Below, piece after piece: positions 26,860 through 37,042 of a DNA stretch of 64,000 nucleotides; within the stretch, counting starts at the first letter, position 1; each line of letters begins with the position of its first letter. The stretch lies in NCBI GenBank assembly GCA_019187225.1, contig JABAQQ010000002.1:178911-242910 (forward strand). Direction: 5' to 3'. Below the pieces are notes generated by a model. The model was given only the letters and a program-made list of their open reading frames with translations. It had not been told where the DNA came from and searched no databases. A program made the position numbers and the translations under genes. Origin of the DNA: Saprospiraceae bacterium (GTDB lineage: Bacteria; Bacteroidota; Bacteroidia; Chitinophagales; Saprospiraceae).

Positions 26860-27155
26860 GTTTAAGAATCGTTTTGTTGGTTAAAAAAAATGATGTGCAA
26901 AAGTAGAACGGCAGATGAAAAGGCCGAATGAATAAGATGCAATTTTTGCGCGCTCAAATAACGGTTAATTTGCCCTATCATTGTTCTGCCAAATCCTCCG
27001 CTTGCGAAAACCGCTGAATGATGCTTTCAAGCGCCCTGTTTACACAACCCTATATCTGTATTTCTGCCGTCCTCCTTGCGGGAAGGGTCGGATTCGGGAA
27101 ATATTATTTGAATGGGCTGAAAAAATGGATCGAAGGGAAATCCCTGTTTCCCATT

Positions 27156-29204
27156 ATGCCAGGAATGTGTGTGCAGCATGCGGGTGCAGCCTTGCCGCTT
27201 TTCTTTCTCTGTGTGTTCCCTTTTTGTTTGTCCGCCCAAACCGAAGATCCTTCTACCGGCGAACTGCTCGAGAATTTTTTCCGTGACAACGAACAAGCCA
27301 CCGAATCAGATGCTCAACTGTTCCTGGAGCATCTTGAAAATTACCGTTTGCGGCCACTCGACCTGAACCGCGCTTCCCGCGCCGACTTGCTCGATTTGCG
27401 CCTCGTCAACGAACTGCAGGTAGAAAACTTTCTTGCTTACCGCGAGCAATTGGGACCCCTTCTGAACGAATACGAACTCCAGGCCATTCCCGGATGGGAT
27501 TTGGCCGACATCAGGCGCGTATTGATGTTCGCCAGGGTTAATACCGGCCTGGATACGCGCAATGCGCCCATCTCTAAGGGATTTTACGAGGGGAACGATG
27601 AAATCCTGCTGCGCTGGATCCGGCTCGTGCCGCCCAACTATCCTGCCAATGCGGAAGGTGATCCCAACGGTTGGGCAATGTACTACCGCCACCACTTCGA
27701 CAACCGCCTGCGCTTCGGCTTCACGGCGGACAAGGACCCCGGCGAATCTTTTTTCGAAAAAAGCAACAAACAGGGGTTCGATTTTTACAGCGCCCATTTG
27801 TTCGCTCAGAACATGGGCGGAGTCGTGCGGTCGTTCGCTGTGGGCGACTACTCCGCGCGCTTCGGACAGGGTTTGCTGCTGCAAACCGGTTTTTCTCCCG
27901 GTAAATCGGCGGAAACCACTGCCATCATGCGCGGGGGACGCAAGATCAATGCTTTCGCCGCATTTGGCGAGACCTATTTTTTCCGGGGAGCAGCCGCAAC
28001 CTTCGGGATTGAAAAAAATGTGGAGATCACGGTCTTATACTCCAACCGCCGGCGCGACGGCAACGTATTGTTGCCGGATACGACTGATCTGGATGCTCCC
28101 GAAATCCTTTTTTCCTCGCTGCAAACTTCCGGTTATCACCGCACACCCTCTGAAATCGCCGATGAAAAAGCCATCCGCGAACAAGCGGGCGGTATTTCGG
28201 CATCTTATCGCTGGAAAAGCGGCCACATTACCGCGAACAGTCTGTCGCTCCACTACGACAAACCCTTCCGTCCTTCCGCCACTCCCTACAACCAATTCGT
28301 TTTCAGGGGACAAGACCTGACAGGGATCAGCTTCGACTACAACTGGCGCCGGCGCAACTGGCTTTTTTTCGGTGAAACAGCCCGAAGTGACAATGGCGCC
28401 GTCGCTTCCGTCAATGGTCTGCTGCTATCGCCCGACCGGCACGTCACGCTGACGGCTTTGCACCGCCATCTACCGAAAAGTTATCAGTCCGTCTGGGCGG
28501 CGCCTTTTGCAGAAACATCCAACGCTGCCAACGAACAAGGGCTGTATCTCGGCGCCGATATCCGCTTTATCCGGCGTTGGCAGGTCAATGTGTACGCCGA
28601 CGTATGGCGACATCCCTGGTTGCGCGCCGATGTCGGCGCACCTTCGCAGGGGCGAGAGTTTCTGGCACGGGTACTATGGACAAAAAGCCGGAGTTTTTCG
28701 GCTTATGCCCTATGGCAGGGAGAGGTCAAAGAGCGCGACAGCGATGTGGAAGGCCGGACCGGTCTCGTTGAGAATCGCCGCGACCGTTTCCGGCTGCATG
28801 CCATCGCTAAAGTCAGTCCGGCAGTAGAACTGCGCAGCCGGCTGGAGTGGACGGCGTATCAAACAGAAGGCGCCCGCCGCGCCTGGGGTTTTCTCGCTTA
28901 CGAAGAAGCCGTGGTACGCCCCCTTTCATCCCCTTTGAGCGGCGCGGTCCGGTATGCGCTTTTCGATACGGACGATTTCGATTCACGGGTGTATGCCTTT
29001 GAAAATGACCTGGTCTCAGCCATTTCGATCCCTGCCTTTTCCGGGCGCGGGTCGCGGTTCTATCTCAACCTGCAGTGGCGGATCAGCGGCTGGCTCCGGC
29101 TCGAAGGCCGTTACGAGCAAACCAACCAGGTACAGGCGGTGACCACTTCCGGAAAAACCGGGCGGTTCAGGGAATGGAAATTGCAGGCGCGGATGCGTTG
29201 GTGA
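27156..29204 (+). CDS. Helix-hairpin-helix protein with predicted beta-barrel region
   Basis: The start is uncertain; ATG 27156 or 27165 leads into a signal peptide ending FPFCLSAQ, so earlier in-frame ATGs are unlikely. Residues 65-120 carry RPLDLNRASRADLLDLRLVN and LNEYELQAIPGWDLADIRRVL, the ComEA-like helix-hairpin-helix pattern. The remaining 550 residues have alternating strands with aromatic ends, as in outer membrane beta-barrels (for example the WLFFGETARSD, FYLNLQWRISGWLRLEGRYEQ stretches). Bacteroidota have many such HHH-barrel proteins of unknown role. No DNA-uptake genes are near, so a competence role is not supported. Confidence 0.68.
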   Translation: MPGMCVQHAGAALPLFFLCVFPFCLSAQTEDPSTGELLENFFRDNEQATESDAQLFLEHLENYRLRPLDLNRASRADLLDLRLVNELQVENFLAYREQLGPLLNEYELQAIPGWDLADIRRVLMFARVNTGLDTRNAPISKGFYEGNDEILLRWIRLVPPNYPANAEGDPNGWAMYYRHHFDNRLRFGFTADKDPGESFFEKSNKQGFDFYSAHLFAQNMGGVVRSFAVGDYSARFGQGLLLQTGFSPGKSAETTAIMRGGRKINAFAAFGETYFFRGAAATFGIEKNVEITVLYSNRRRDGNVLLPDTTDLDAPEILFSSLQTSGYHRTPSEIADEKAIREQAGGISASYRWKSGHITANSLSLHYDKPFRPSATPYNQFVFRGQDLTGISFDYNWRRRNWLFFGETARSDNGAVASVNGLLLSPDRHVTLTALHRHLPKSYQSVWAAPFAETSNAANEQGLYLGADIRFIRRWQVNVYADVWRHPWLRADVGAPSQGREFLARVLWTKSRSFSAYALWQGEVKERDSDVEGRTGLVENRRDRFRLHAIAKVSPAVELRSRLEWTAYQTEGARRAWGFLAYEEAVVRPLSSPLSGAVRYALFDTDDFDSRVYAFENDLVSAISIPAFSGRGSRFYLNLQWRISGWLRLEGRYEQTNQVQAVTTSGKTGRFREWKLQARMRW

Positions 29205-29223
29205 TTTTTGCGATTTAAGCATG

Positions 29224-29312
29224 CGGACATTGGATTTTTGACAATGGATATTTGGCCAAATGATTGGTTGTCAAGGTAAAACGTCCAATGTGCAAAGTCA
29301 ATATATTTTGTC
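29224..29312 (+). repeat. Dispersed palindromic repeat, copy 2
   Basis: Same element as at 19701-19785, with GGACATTGGATTTTTGACAA ... CCAAATGATTGGTTGTCAAGG ... GTCCAATGTGCAAAGTC. It sits between the HHH gene and the DUF3352-like gene, all on the plus strand. Confidence 0.8.
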
Positions 29313-29370
29313 CACATACTTATTATTCCCTTTATTTCTCAAAAAATCCTCTACTTCGCCGTCGCCAACC

Positions 29371-31980
29371 ATGTACAATTTACCTTCCGGCAAAATAAAG
29401 ATCGCTCTTGTGGCACTCCTTGCGGTTGTTGCCGTGTTCGCCGTATTGTTTTTGCTTCGAAAAGAAACCGGTCCTTATCACGCCTTGCCCCAACAGGCAG
29501 CCGTCGTCCTGGAATTCAACGGCCTGTCCAAAATAAACCTGTTGAAAAAAAGCCTGCATAACCCCGTTTGGAAAGCTGTATTGGAAACGACTGCATTCCG
29601 GCACGCCTGGCAGGACGCCGCAACAGCGGAGCAATTGTTCGGCCACGATGCCGCACTCCGCGACGCATTCAACCGGCAAAAATTGCTGCTCGCACTGAAT
29701 CTCAGCAGGGCAGACAGTTTGCATGGGCTCTTTATTCTGGATGCGGACAGCGATTTGAACATGCGCAAGCTGCTGGAGTCGAATCCCCTCACCCAAAAAA
29801 TATTTCCTTCCGTTTTTCACGGACGCACCTTGTACACGGTTCACCTGAGCAAAAAAGAACAACTTGTGGTGACCGCCAAAGGTCATTTATTGCTGTTCTC
29901 CCGTTTTTCATACTTAGTGGAGGACGCCCTGACCCAACTGGAATCGTCGGATACATGGTGGGCCGGGCGGAAGTGGCTGGACGAATGGGGGGCCGGCGCT
30001 CCATTGCGGGTGTTTTTCCGGCCCGCCGCAATGGCAACCCAATATGAGAACAGCATGGCCGACGGTTGGGAACGCGTGCCTGCTGTATTTTCGGGCAATA
30101 TCGAATGGCTTGGGCTCGCCTGGAATGGGCGGGAGTTGACCGCTGCCGCCGAAACCGACGGTTTTTTGCGCAACATTGGTTGGTGGGGTAAAGCGGCGCA
30201 GGGAAACATGTATACCATATTGCCTGACAATGCTGCCCTGCTCGCCAAAGCGTATTTCGACCGCCCGCGCCTGTTCTTCGACCAGATCAAAAAGACCGGA
30301 AACGGCGATTTTGACCGCTATGTGATGCCCTGGGCGGGCGACGAAGCGGCCTGGGTCGTTACGGAACCCTTTTCGCCCGGCATGCGCGACGACCAATTTA
30401 TTGTTCTTGCCGCCCGCGACAGTGCCCTCGCGTTGGAAAACCTGCGCGCCTACGCCCGTCAGCGCGGCGCTTTGCGGGTAGAAGATTATCAGACTTATGA
30501 AGTGTTTGAATTTTTGAGCCAGTCTATGCTGATACCGCTGCTGGGAGAAAGCCGGAATTTCCGGAATCCCTGTTGCGCCATGATTGGCCGTTATGTTGTG
30601 TTTGCGAACACCCGTTCGTCGCTCGAGCTCTGGATTGACAAATATATTGTCAGCCAGACGCTGAGCAACGATGCCGGTTTTTTGCAGCTGCAACAGAAAA
30701 ATCCGGAATCAACTGCTGGGGCGCAGGTGTTGTTCAATGCCGCTTACCTGCCGCTGTTGCTAAAAAACCTCTTTGATGCCGGACGGGAGCAATTTTCCGT
30801 TTCTGATGTCCGGACTTTTTCCAATACCGGTCTGGTGAGCGCCAATCTTGTGCCGGCAGGTGGTAACAAGGTTGACATCCGGGTTGCCAGCCAGCCGCTC
30901 GAAGGCGGAACGGCGGAAGCGAGCATACTCTGGAAAACGCCGTTGGTTGCGCTGGCAGCTACGCAACCTTTTGCAATCAAAAACGGCGGGGAGACCGCGA
31001 TTGTGATCCAGGATGCGCGCCATGAACTGTACCGCCTGAACGCGGGCGGCACGGTGGTCTGGCGGCGGCAAATGGCGGAACCGGTATTGGGTGCGATCCA
31101 GGGGATTGATTTTTGGGGAAACGGGACGCTTTTTTTTATTTTCAATACGGCCAGCCGCATCTGGTTGCTCGATGACGAAGGACGCGATGTGCAGGGCTTT
31201 CCGCTCGTACTTCAGTCGCCGGCTACCAATGGCGTCATTGCTGTGGATTTTGATAAAAACCTGAAATACAATTATTTTATCGCCTGCTCCAATGGCAATC
31301 TGTATGGCTACGACCAGTTTGGCAGACCCCTGCCGGGCTGGAACCCGCAGAGTGGGGTAGGGCGGGTGGTACATCCCGTTCTGCATTTCCAGCACGGCAA
31401 CAAAGACTACCTCGCTGCGCTGAACCAAAACGGAAAACTTTTCGTGTACGGCCGCAACGGGGCGGAGCGATTCCCGCCGGTACAGTTTTCGGGTAAGGAT
31501 TTTGGCCCGCCGCAAGCCGACGCGGTGTCAAAATCTCCCCGGATCACCTGCGCCAACGGCGCCGGTACGGTGTTCGTATGCAAACTGGACGGCAGCACTT
31601 TCAGCATGCAAATGGGCAAGGGAGGCGGCGCGCCTGCGCGTTTGGTTTTCGCTCCGCTGAGCGGCGACGCGCGGTATGAATATGCAGTACTGAAAGGAAA
31701 GCAACTCGTGGCCGGCGGATATGAAGGCGCTGCCATCCGAACGGTGTTTCAAACGCAATTCCCGGCGTCGCAGGACACGTTGTTTGCCGTAGGAGGGCAT
31801 CGGGTCGGCGTTCTGAACCGCAGCAAACGCCAGATTTATATGCTGAACGAAAAAGGCCCGCTTCCGGATTTTCCGCTGGCGGGCACCACGCCGTTCGTGG
31901 TGGAAGACCTGTTCCAAAAGCAGGGACAGGTGTTGGTGGTGGGTGATGGGAGCAGTGTGTATGCGTATAAGATCAGGTGA
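29371..31980 (+). CDS. Membrane-anchored DUF3352-like protein with C-terminal beta-propeller-like region
   Basis: Start at ATG 29371 (MYNLPSGKIKIALV), just before one membrane segment (residues 9-28); 869 residues. The N-terminal half (30-550) contains the pattern YHALPQQAAVVLEFNG, LFILDADSDLN and FFRPAAMATQ seen in DUF3352-type proteins of Bacteroidota. The second half (about 575-869) is beta-rich with repeated strands such as HELYRLNAGGTVVWRRQ, NLYGYDQFGRPLPGW and GKLFVYGRNGAERFP, similar to PQQ-like propeller blades. The protein is probably periplasmic, anchored in the inner membrane. The role is unknown. Confidence 0.6.
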   Translation: MYNLPSGKIKIALVALLAVVAVFAVLFLLRKETGPYHALPQQAAVVLEFNGLSKINLLKKSLHNPVWKAVLETTAFRHAWQDAATAEQLFGHDAALRDAFNRQKLLLALNLSRADSLHGLFILDADSDLNMRKLLESNPLTQKIFPSVFHGRTLYTVHLSKKEQLVVTAKGHLLLFSRFSYLVEDALTQLESSDTWWAGRKWLDEWGAGAPLRVFFRPAAMATQYENSMADGWERVPAVFSGNIEWLGLAWNGRELTAAAETDGFLRNIGWWGKAAQGNMYTILPDNAALLAKAYFDRPRLFFDQIKKTGNGDFDRYVMPWAGDEAAWVVTEPFSPGMRDDQFIVLAARDSALALENLRAYARQRGALRVEDYQTYEVFEFLSQSMLIPLLGESRNFRNPCCAMIGRYVVFANTRSSLELWIDKYIVSQTLSNDAGFLQLQQKNPESTAGAQVLFNAAYLPLLLKNLFDAGREQFSVSDVRTFSNTGLVSANLVPAGGNKVDIRVASQPLEGGTAEASILWKTPLVALAATQPFAIKNGGETAIVIQDARHELYRLNAGGTVVWRRQMAEPVLGAIQGIDFWGNGTLFFIFNTASRIWLLDDEGRDVQGFPLVLQSPATNGVIAVDFDKNLKYNYFIACSNGNLYGYDQFGRPLPGWNPQSGVGRVVHPVLHFQHGNKDYLAALNQNGKLFVYGRNGAERFPPVQFSGKDFGPPQADAVSKSPRITCANGAGTVFVCKLDGSTFSMQMGKGGGAPARLVFAPLSGDARYEYAVLKGKQLVAGGYEGAAIRTVFQTQFPASQDTLFAVGGHRVGVLNRSKRQIYMLNEKGPLPDFPLAGTTPFVVEDLFQKQGQVLVVGDGSSVYAYKIR

Positions 31981-32030
31981 TAAATTGCGCAAAAACTATT
32001 ATAAGTTGCCCGTCTAAAACAACTAAGTAC

Positions 32031-32121
32031 ATGGACAATAGATTTTTGACATTGGACATTTGACCAAATGATTGGTTGTCAGGGTCAAACGTCCAATGTC
32101 CAATGTCGATTTATTTTGTCC
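32031..32121 (+). repeat. Dispersed palindromic repeat, copy 3
   Basis: GACATTGGACATTTGAC near 32048-32064 can pair with GTCAAACGTCCAATGTC near 32084-32100, around the AAATGATTGGTTGTC centre. Same family as 19701 and 29224. Confidence 0.85.
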
Positions 32122-32262
32122 GCTTACTTAACAAGCATTTTCAGTATTGCCTCGTTCAATCATTGAAAGGTATCACTGACACTCCATTCAATGCAGCCTG
32201 CTCAATGACGCATTTCAGTTGAACAAGCGAAGTGTATTTTGTATCCTGTAAAATCCTTCGCC

Positions 32263-34368
32263 ATGGCACTCCAACTGATAACACGGTCAAGATCAGCCAT
32301 TTTGCCGGTTTTTCCCTTCCTTTTGCTTGTTTTGAATGCCAACAGCCAGTTAGAATGGTATCCTGTAAATCTTCCGGGGCGGGTGCCCGTGTGGCAAATC
32401 GTTCGTTCCGGCGATGTTTATGTCCTGAAAGCCGAAACCGGCATTTATCGCTCCCCCGATGAAGGTCAGACCTGGAATCTTTGCGCCGAAACAGCACCCG
32501 CTGACGGATATTTAACTGCTACGAACACTGGCTCCCTCCTACATGCTTTCCCCGGCAATGGACTATTAATAAGCAATGATGAAGGAACAACATGGCAGGA
32601 ACTCTCCGCCAATGTGCCCGCTGCCGCAAACGGATTGGCAGCTAATTCAACTTACATTTTTTACGCTACGGCAAATGGCATTTATCGCTATCTGAATACT
32701 GGAGGTGGGCCTGCCAATGTTTTACATTTTTCAACCTATCAACAATTCGCAAATGTAAAGGAGTCTGCAGGGATCGTATGGGCATGTTCGAATGATGTAC
32801 TTTTCAAATCAACCGACAATGGCAACAATTGGATAGAGGTCGCGAGTATTCCTGAAATCCGTTCTTTCCAACCCAATGGCGATACCATAATGCTTGCAAC
32901 GTCAGATGCTTTATGGCGGTCGGACAATGGCGGATCGGATTGGTTGACGCTCGATAATTTTTCAGGCACGGCGCAACAACTCGACTGGCAGGAGGGCTAC
33001 TGGCTGGCCCTGACGACAGAAACTCCCGTCCTATGGTCAACCGATGGCGGTCAAAACTGGTTTCCGCCTGCTACCGGGCCTTTTCCGGATTACAGCGTGA
33101 CGGATGTAGTAAAAAATGGGCCCTTGTGGCTCGTCTCTTCACAACTCGGCGGAGTGTTTCGGAGCCCCAACAACGGAGAATATTGGATCGTCAGTACTAC
33201 AGGTCTGGAGAGCTCTGCCGTTTATTCGCCGGAATGGATTGACTGCGCAGGTGAATTTTTGATGTTTAATACCGGCTTCACCTATCTTTCCTGCGATGGT
33301 GGCGACATTTGGTTTATGCCACTTCCTACCAGCGCATACGATCCGTTTCAACGCGTGGTTTGGCATAAAAACAGCCATTTTGCCCTGTCTTTGTGGGGTA
33401 GTATTTTCCAGCAGGAACTGGGAAATCCATACGGCTGGGTCAAACGCAGCGGTGGTTACCTGTACAACAGCACCTTTGGCTACGGATTGACCACGCGTTT
33501 GTATGATCTCGGTGACCGAATGGCGGTGACAGGGAAATATGCTGCTCCCCATTTGGTGTATCAATCCACTAATGGGGGGTTGAGTTGGCCTGAAGTGGGG
33601 GAGTTGCCACAGGATGCGCTTTCGGTAGCAGCTTTTAACGAACGGCTGTATTGCCTGACTTCCGGGTACGATTGCCAGTCTTCGGCAGATGCGGGTGCAT
33701 CCTGGACGCCGGCAGGCGAAGGATTGTCCGAAACATGGACGGATGCTTCCAGACTTTGTATCCGCTCCGGCATGTTGTTTTTTCTTGATGAAGATAAATT
33801 TTATTTACGCTCTGAAACGGAACAGTTATTCTTACAAATCCCCTTGCCGGCTGGAATGACGGGCCGGCTATGGGATGCCGATTGCGTTGACGGAATGATT
33901 TGGATCGCAACGGATGGCGGAATCTTCAGTTCAGCCGATTGGGGTAATAACTGGATATTCGCAAGCGAAAACCTGACGGGCATGGATTTTTCGAAAGCGC
34001 AACTCAGATATCACAAGGGTTCCGTTTTCGTACTGTTGCCCGCTTCACAGCCACCTCTGTGGAAGGCAGCATTTCCGTCTTCCAGGGCAAAGGAACCGGT
34101 GGAAAAGAGCGCATTCTCTCTTTTCCCGAATCCTTTGCCTGACGGTGTGCCACTGACGGTTAAACCGAAAGCAAACTTTATTAAAGGCAATGAAAATTTT
34201 GAATTGCAGGTATATGATTTACAGGGAAAAATTGTTCTCTCCAGTCATGCGTATACCACTGGAGGCCAGGAAATGATAATAGAAATGGATGATTTAACCC
34301 CCGGCATTTATCATGTTCAGGTGCATTTTGAAAACTGGGTTGCCAATCGTAAACTCTTGAAGATGTAA
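32263..34368 (+). CDS. T9SS-sorted propeller protein (BNR/VPS10-like)
   Basis: ATG 32263 starts a signal peptide (ends LLLVLNANSQ); a TTG 24 bp upstream could also be used. The 701-residue product has repeated Asp-box motifs such as SPDEGQTWN, STDGGQNWF, SADAGASWT and SADWGNNWI, indicating a multi-blade propeller of the BNR/VPS10 type. The last ~80 residues are a type A T9SS domain (FSLFPNPLPDG, LQVYDLQGKIVL, LTPGIYHVQV). No catalytic residues are assigned. Sequence style is similar to the T9SS propeller at 5665-7101, so the two may be paralogues. Confidence 0.85.
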   Translation: MALQLITRSRSAILPVFPFLLLVLNANSQLEWYPVNLPGRVPVWQIVRSGDVYVLKAETGIYRSPDEGQTWNLCAETAPADGYLTATNTGSLLHAFPGNGLLISNDEGTTWQELSANVPAAANGLAANSTYIFYATANGIYRYLNTGGGPANVLHFSTYQQFANVKESAGIVWACSNDVLFKSTDNGNNWIEVASIPEIRSFQPNGDTIMLATSDALWRSDNGGSDWLTLDNFSGTAQQLDWQEGYWLALTTETPVLWSTDGGQNWFPPATGPFPDYSVTDVVKNGPLWLVSSQLGGVFRSPNNGEYWIVSTTGLESSAVYSPEWIDCAGEFLMFNTGFTYLSCDGGDIWFMPLPTSAYDPFQRVVWHKNSHFALSLWGSIFQQELGNPYGWVKRSGGYLYNSTFGYGLTTRLYDLGDRMAVTGKYAAPHLVYQSTNGGLSWPEVGELPQDALSVAAFNERLYCLTSGYDCQSSADAGASWTPAGEGLSETWTDASRLCIRSGMLFFLDEDKFYLRSETEQLFLQIPLPAGMTGRLWDADCVDGMIWIATDGGIFSSADWGNNWIFASENLTGMDFSKAQLRYHKGSVFVLLPASQPPLWKAAFPSSRAKEPVEKSAFSLFPNPLPDGVPLTVKPKANFIKGNENFELQVYDLQGKIVLSSHAYTTGGQEMIIEMDDLTPGIYHVQVHFENWVANRKLLKM

Positions 34369-34376
34369 AAAGGCCT

Positions 34377-36932
34377 TTACAACCCCACCCCGATCACCAC
34401 CCCCCATTTATAATGTTCCTCCCCGAAAAATCCCGTCACCACGTCCACGCGGAAGGGGCGGAAGAAATTGTAGCCGATGTTCTCGAAACCGAAATTGAGT
34501 TCCCAATACGGCGTTCGCTGCAGCAACAGCCCTTCGTTGGCAGTGTTTTCCGCGTAGTAGACCGATACGCCGAACACCTCTTTCCAGTTCAGTTTGCGGA
34601 CGAGCGGTATTTTGTCGAGCAGCCAGCCCTGGAGGTGGTGTTGTGCATGCGCCTGCACGAAGGGTTTGTTCGTGGAGAAGTCGTAATAGGGCAGCAGGAA
34701 AAACGCCCGCGTATAGTTGTCGGGTTTGCCGATGAACGTCTGGTTGCCCATCGGGTGATGCAGGTCAATGAACTCTATGCGTTCGTCCGTCAGGAACATG
34801 CCCGCCGCCACATTCACGTCGGTGTAGCCCACCAGACCCCAGCCGATGCCGTTTTTGCGGACCTGCGCCTGCACGTAATCGTAGTTCACATCGCTGCCGC
34901 CCACGCCGGCGATGGCCTTGCGGTAGAGCAGCAGCAGTTCCGGCCAGCCGGAGGGTTCGTACACCCGGAATTTCGGGTAACTGCTGAAGGTCTCGCCGAT
35001 GCGGATCCGCGCTGTCAGGTTGAGTATAAATGCCTGGTGCTCCGCAAAAAATGGCTCGGTGGTACCCGTAAGCGGCGCATTGGGCGTATAAACGCGGTCT
35101 TTGTGGAAAGTGGAGTAGTCCGAATTATTCACCAATGCGCGGCGGTTCATCCATTCCGCCTCGGCGCGCAACCACAGGCCGGGCACGATATAACGGCTGT
35201 ATTCGGCTTTGGCAAACCCTTTTTCATACAGCTTCAGGTAGTTGCGCTTGAAAAAAATGGAATAGAAACTGTTCAGTCCCACCCCGATCGGGTCCTTGTC
35301 GCTGAATTGTACTGCCGCCAGGCCGCCGCTGACTTCGAGTGTTGAATAAAATTTGCTTTCAAAACGCCGTTCGAGGCTCAGTCCGCCGCGCCAGGTTTTT
35401 TCCGAAAAACCGTAGTTGACATTTGTACCAATGCGCCAGAAACGGCGGCGTTGTTCGCTGTCGTATTTGCTGAATTGAGGCCGGAAATTCAAAGCCCAAC
35501 CCTGCACCGTATTGAATTGCAGTCCGTCGGTCAGCGACGGGTAACTGATCGTGAGGTGTTTTTTCGAACTGCGCCAGGTATATCCGAAGAGCAGGTTGTT
35601 GAATTTGAATTTGTTGTTTTTCGCATCCGTGCTATCCCGGTAAGCGTCGGATTTCCAGATGCGTTGGAGACTGTCCTTGCGCACGTAGTCAACAGATTCT
35701 TCCGTCGTGAGGGGTATGGGGCGGATGGAGGTCCAGTAAGCCGTGTCGCGTTCGTTGGCGTCGTCTTCGATTTTGAAGGTTTCCTTGTTGAAAAGCCCCT
35801 CCGGAAATTTCGGCCTCAGGTCGTAATTAGAAAAAACGCCGCTGAAAAAGCCGTCGAATTTAAAGCCCATCAGGCCGAATTTAAAGCCTGTCGTTTGGGT
35901 GAGCAGGCACCAGGTATCGGGTTTTTCCACCGGGACGAATTGCTGGCGGATGCGCATGGTATCGAGCACCGGCTGTTTGATGGCCGCGCCGGTGAGCGCG
36001 AGGTCGGCGCCGGCGAGGTTCCACCACTCGTCCACCACATAGAGGTGGCCGCTGAAAGTAGGGTCGGCGGGGCGTTTCGGCATCACGCCGATCTTATAAA
36101 TGTCGTAGCCGTTCTCGTCGCGGTATTTTCCCAACAATTTATAGGTGTAATAGCTGAATGCGTTGTCGGCCAATGGCGACAATATCTCGCGCTCGATCTC
36201 GAGTCGTTCGTCGTAAAGATTGAAATCGGTGTAGGTCGCCCGGTTGAAACTGAACCCATTGTCCGAACCGCTCAGTTTGCTCGAGATCATTACTTCCTTC
36301 TTGCGTTCGGGTTTGGCCTGGGCATACACTTTCGAGACCGATTCGGACAAATATATCACGCCCTGCCGGTTGGTGTCGAGGATACCGCCCAGATCGCCGA
36401 TATCCTGTCCCAGGATTTTTTTCGGCGCGTCGAACAGTTTGTAAAAGCCCTTGATGTACACGTCGACGCTGTACTCTTTCGCCTTGTTTTTGTAGTAGTC
36501 GCGTTTGGCAATAACCTCGCGCATGATGCGGTAGGCCGGGTCTTCGGTAGTGATGACCACTTCGCTGATCTCCAGGTTGGCGGGTTCCATGCGCGCGTTC
36601 AGGCGCGTGGATTTGCCGGCAACGATGGTGACCGGCTCGATCTTCTGTTTGTAGCCGATGTATTGAAAAACAATTTCGTAGGCGCCCGGAGCAAGCGTCA
36701 GCCGGTATTCGCCTTCGGCATTGGCTGCCGTGCCGTTGGTGCTGTTGCGCACATAAACGGAGGCGAACGGCAGGGGTTCGCCGTTCTCGTCGAGGACTTT
36801 ACCGGAGAGCTGGGAGAGGAGTTGGAGGGGCAGTAGCAGTGGCAGTAGCAGTAGCAGTGGCAGTAGCAGTGGCAGGCGTACCCGCCATAGCCTAAGCATA
36901 GGCGGGAGCAGTGGGGAAGAGATTTTTTTCAT
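34377..36932 (-). CDS. CarboxypepD_reg-like domain/DUF5686 outer membrane protein
   Basis: Start at ATG 36932 (MKKISSPLLPP); an earlier ATG at 37004 would put 24 extra residues ahead of the signal. Residues 50-130 are a carboxypeptidase regulatory-like domain (LSGKVLDENGEPLPFASVYV...). The rest of the 851-residue chain is DUF5686, with long predicted beta strands. This architecture is known as outer membrane proteins of Bacteroidota, often next to TonB-dependent systems; here no SusCD pair is adjacent. The signal-peptide core LPLLLPLLLLLPLLLPL is encoded by a CAGTRG-type microsatellite. Confidence 0.85.
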   Translation of the reverse strand: MKKISSPLLPPMLRLWRVRLPLLLPLLLLLPLLLPLQLLSQLSGKVLDENGEPLPFASVYVRNSTNGTAANAEGEYRLTLAPGAYEIVFQYIGYKQKIEPVTIVAGKSTRLNARMEPANLEISEVVITTEDPAYRIMREVIAKRDYYKNKAKEYSVDVYIKGFYKLFDAPKKILGQDIGDLGGILDTNRQGVIYLSESVSKVYAQAKPERKKEVMISSKLSGSDNGFSFNRATYTDFNLYDERLEIEREILSPLADNAFSYYTYKLLGKYRDENGYDIYKIGVMPKRPADPTFSGHLYVVDEWWNLAGADLALTGAAIKQPVLDTMRIRQQFVPVEKPDTWCLLTQTTGFKFGLMGFKFDGFFSGVFSNYDLRPKFPEGLFNKETFKIEDDANERDTAYWTSIRPIPLTTEESVDYVRKDSLQRIWKSDAYRDSTDAKNNKFKFNNLLFGYTWRSSKKHLTISYPSLTDGLQFNTVQGWALNFRPQFSKYDSEQRRRFWRIGTNVNYGFSEKTWRGGLSLERRFESKFYSTLEVSGGLAAVQFSDKDPIGVGLNSFYSIFFKRNYLKLYEKGFAKAEYSRYIVPGLWLRAEAEWMNRRALVNNSDYSTFHKDRVYTPNAPLTGTTEPFFAEHQAFILNLTARIRIGETFSSYPKFRVYEPSGWPELLLLYRKAIAGVGGSDVNYDYVQAQVRKNGIGWGLVGYTDVNVAAGMFLTDERIEFIDLHHPMGNQTFIGKPDNYTRAFFLLPYYDFSTNKPFVQAHAQHHLQGWLLDKIPLVRKLNWKEVFGVSVYYAENTANEGLLLQRTPYWELNFGFENIGYNFFRPFRVDVVTGFFGEEHYKWGVVIGVGL
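36830..36875 (-). repeat. Hexamer microsatellite in the DUF5686 signal peptide
   Basis: Seven or so copies of CAGTAG/CAGTGG (plus-strand reading) encode the hydrophobic core of the signal peptide as Leu and Pro. Unit length of 6 bp preserves the frame. Confidence 0.85.
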
Positions 36933-37042
36933 CGGAAAAAAACTTGATGCGGAAATGCGGCGCAAAAATTGGCTGTAAAAAACAGACAATGATGGATTTA
37001 ACAAAGTTTAACCAACAAGCGGCAGGTTTTAAGAAAATGAAA

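Noticed and set aside
35451-36836. Antisense open frame opposite the DUF5686 gene
   Set aside because: It is a by-product of codon bias in the DUF5686 gene; no motifs and no signal peptide.
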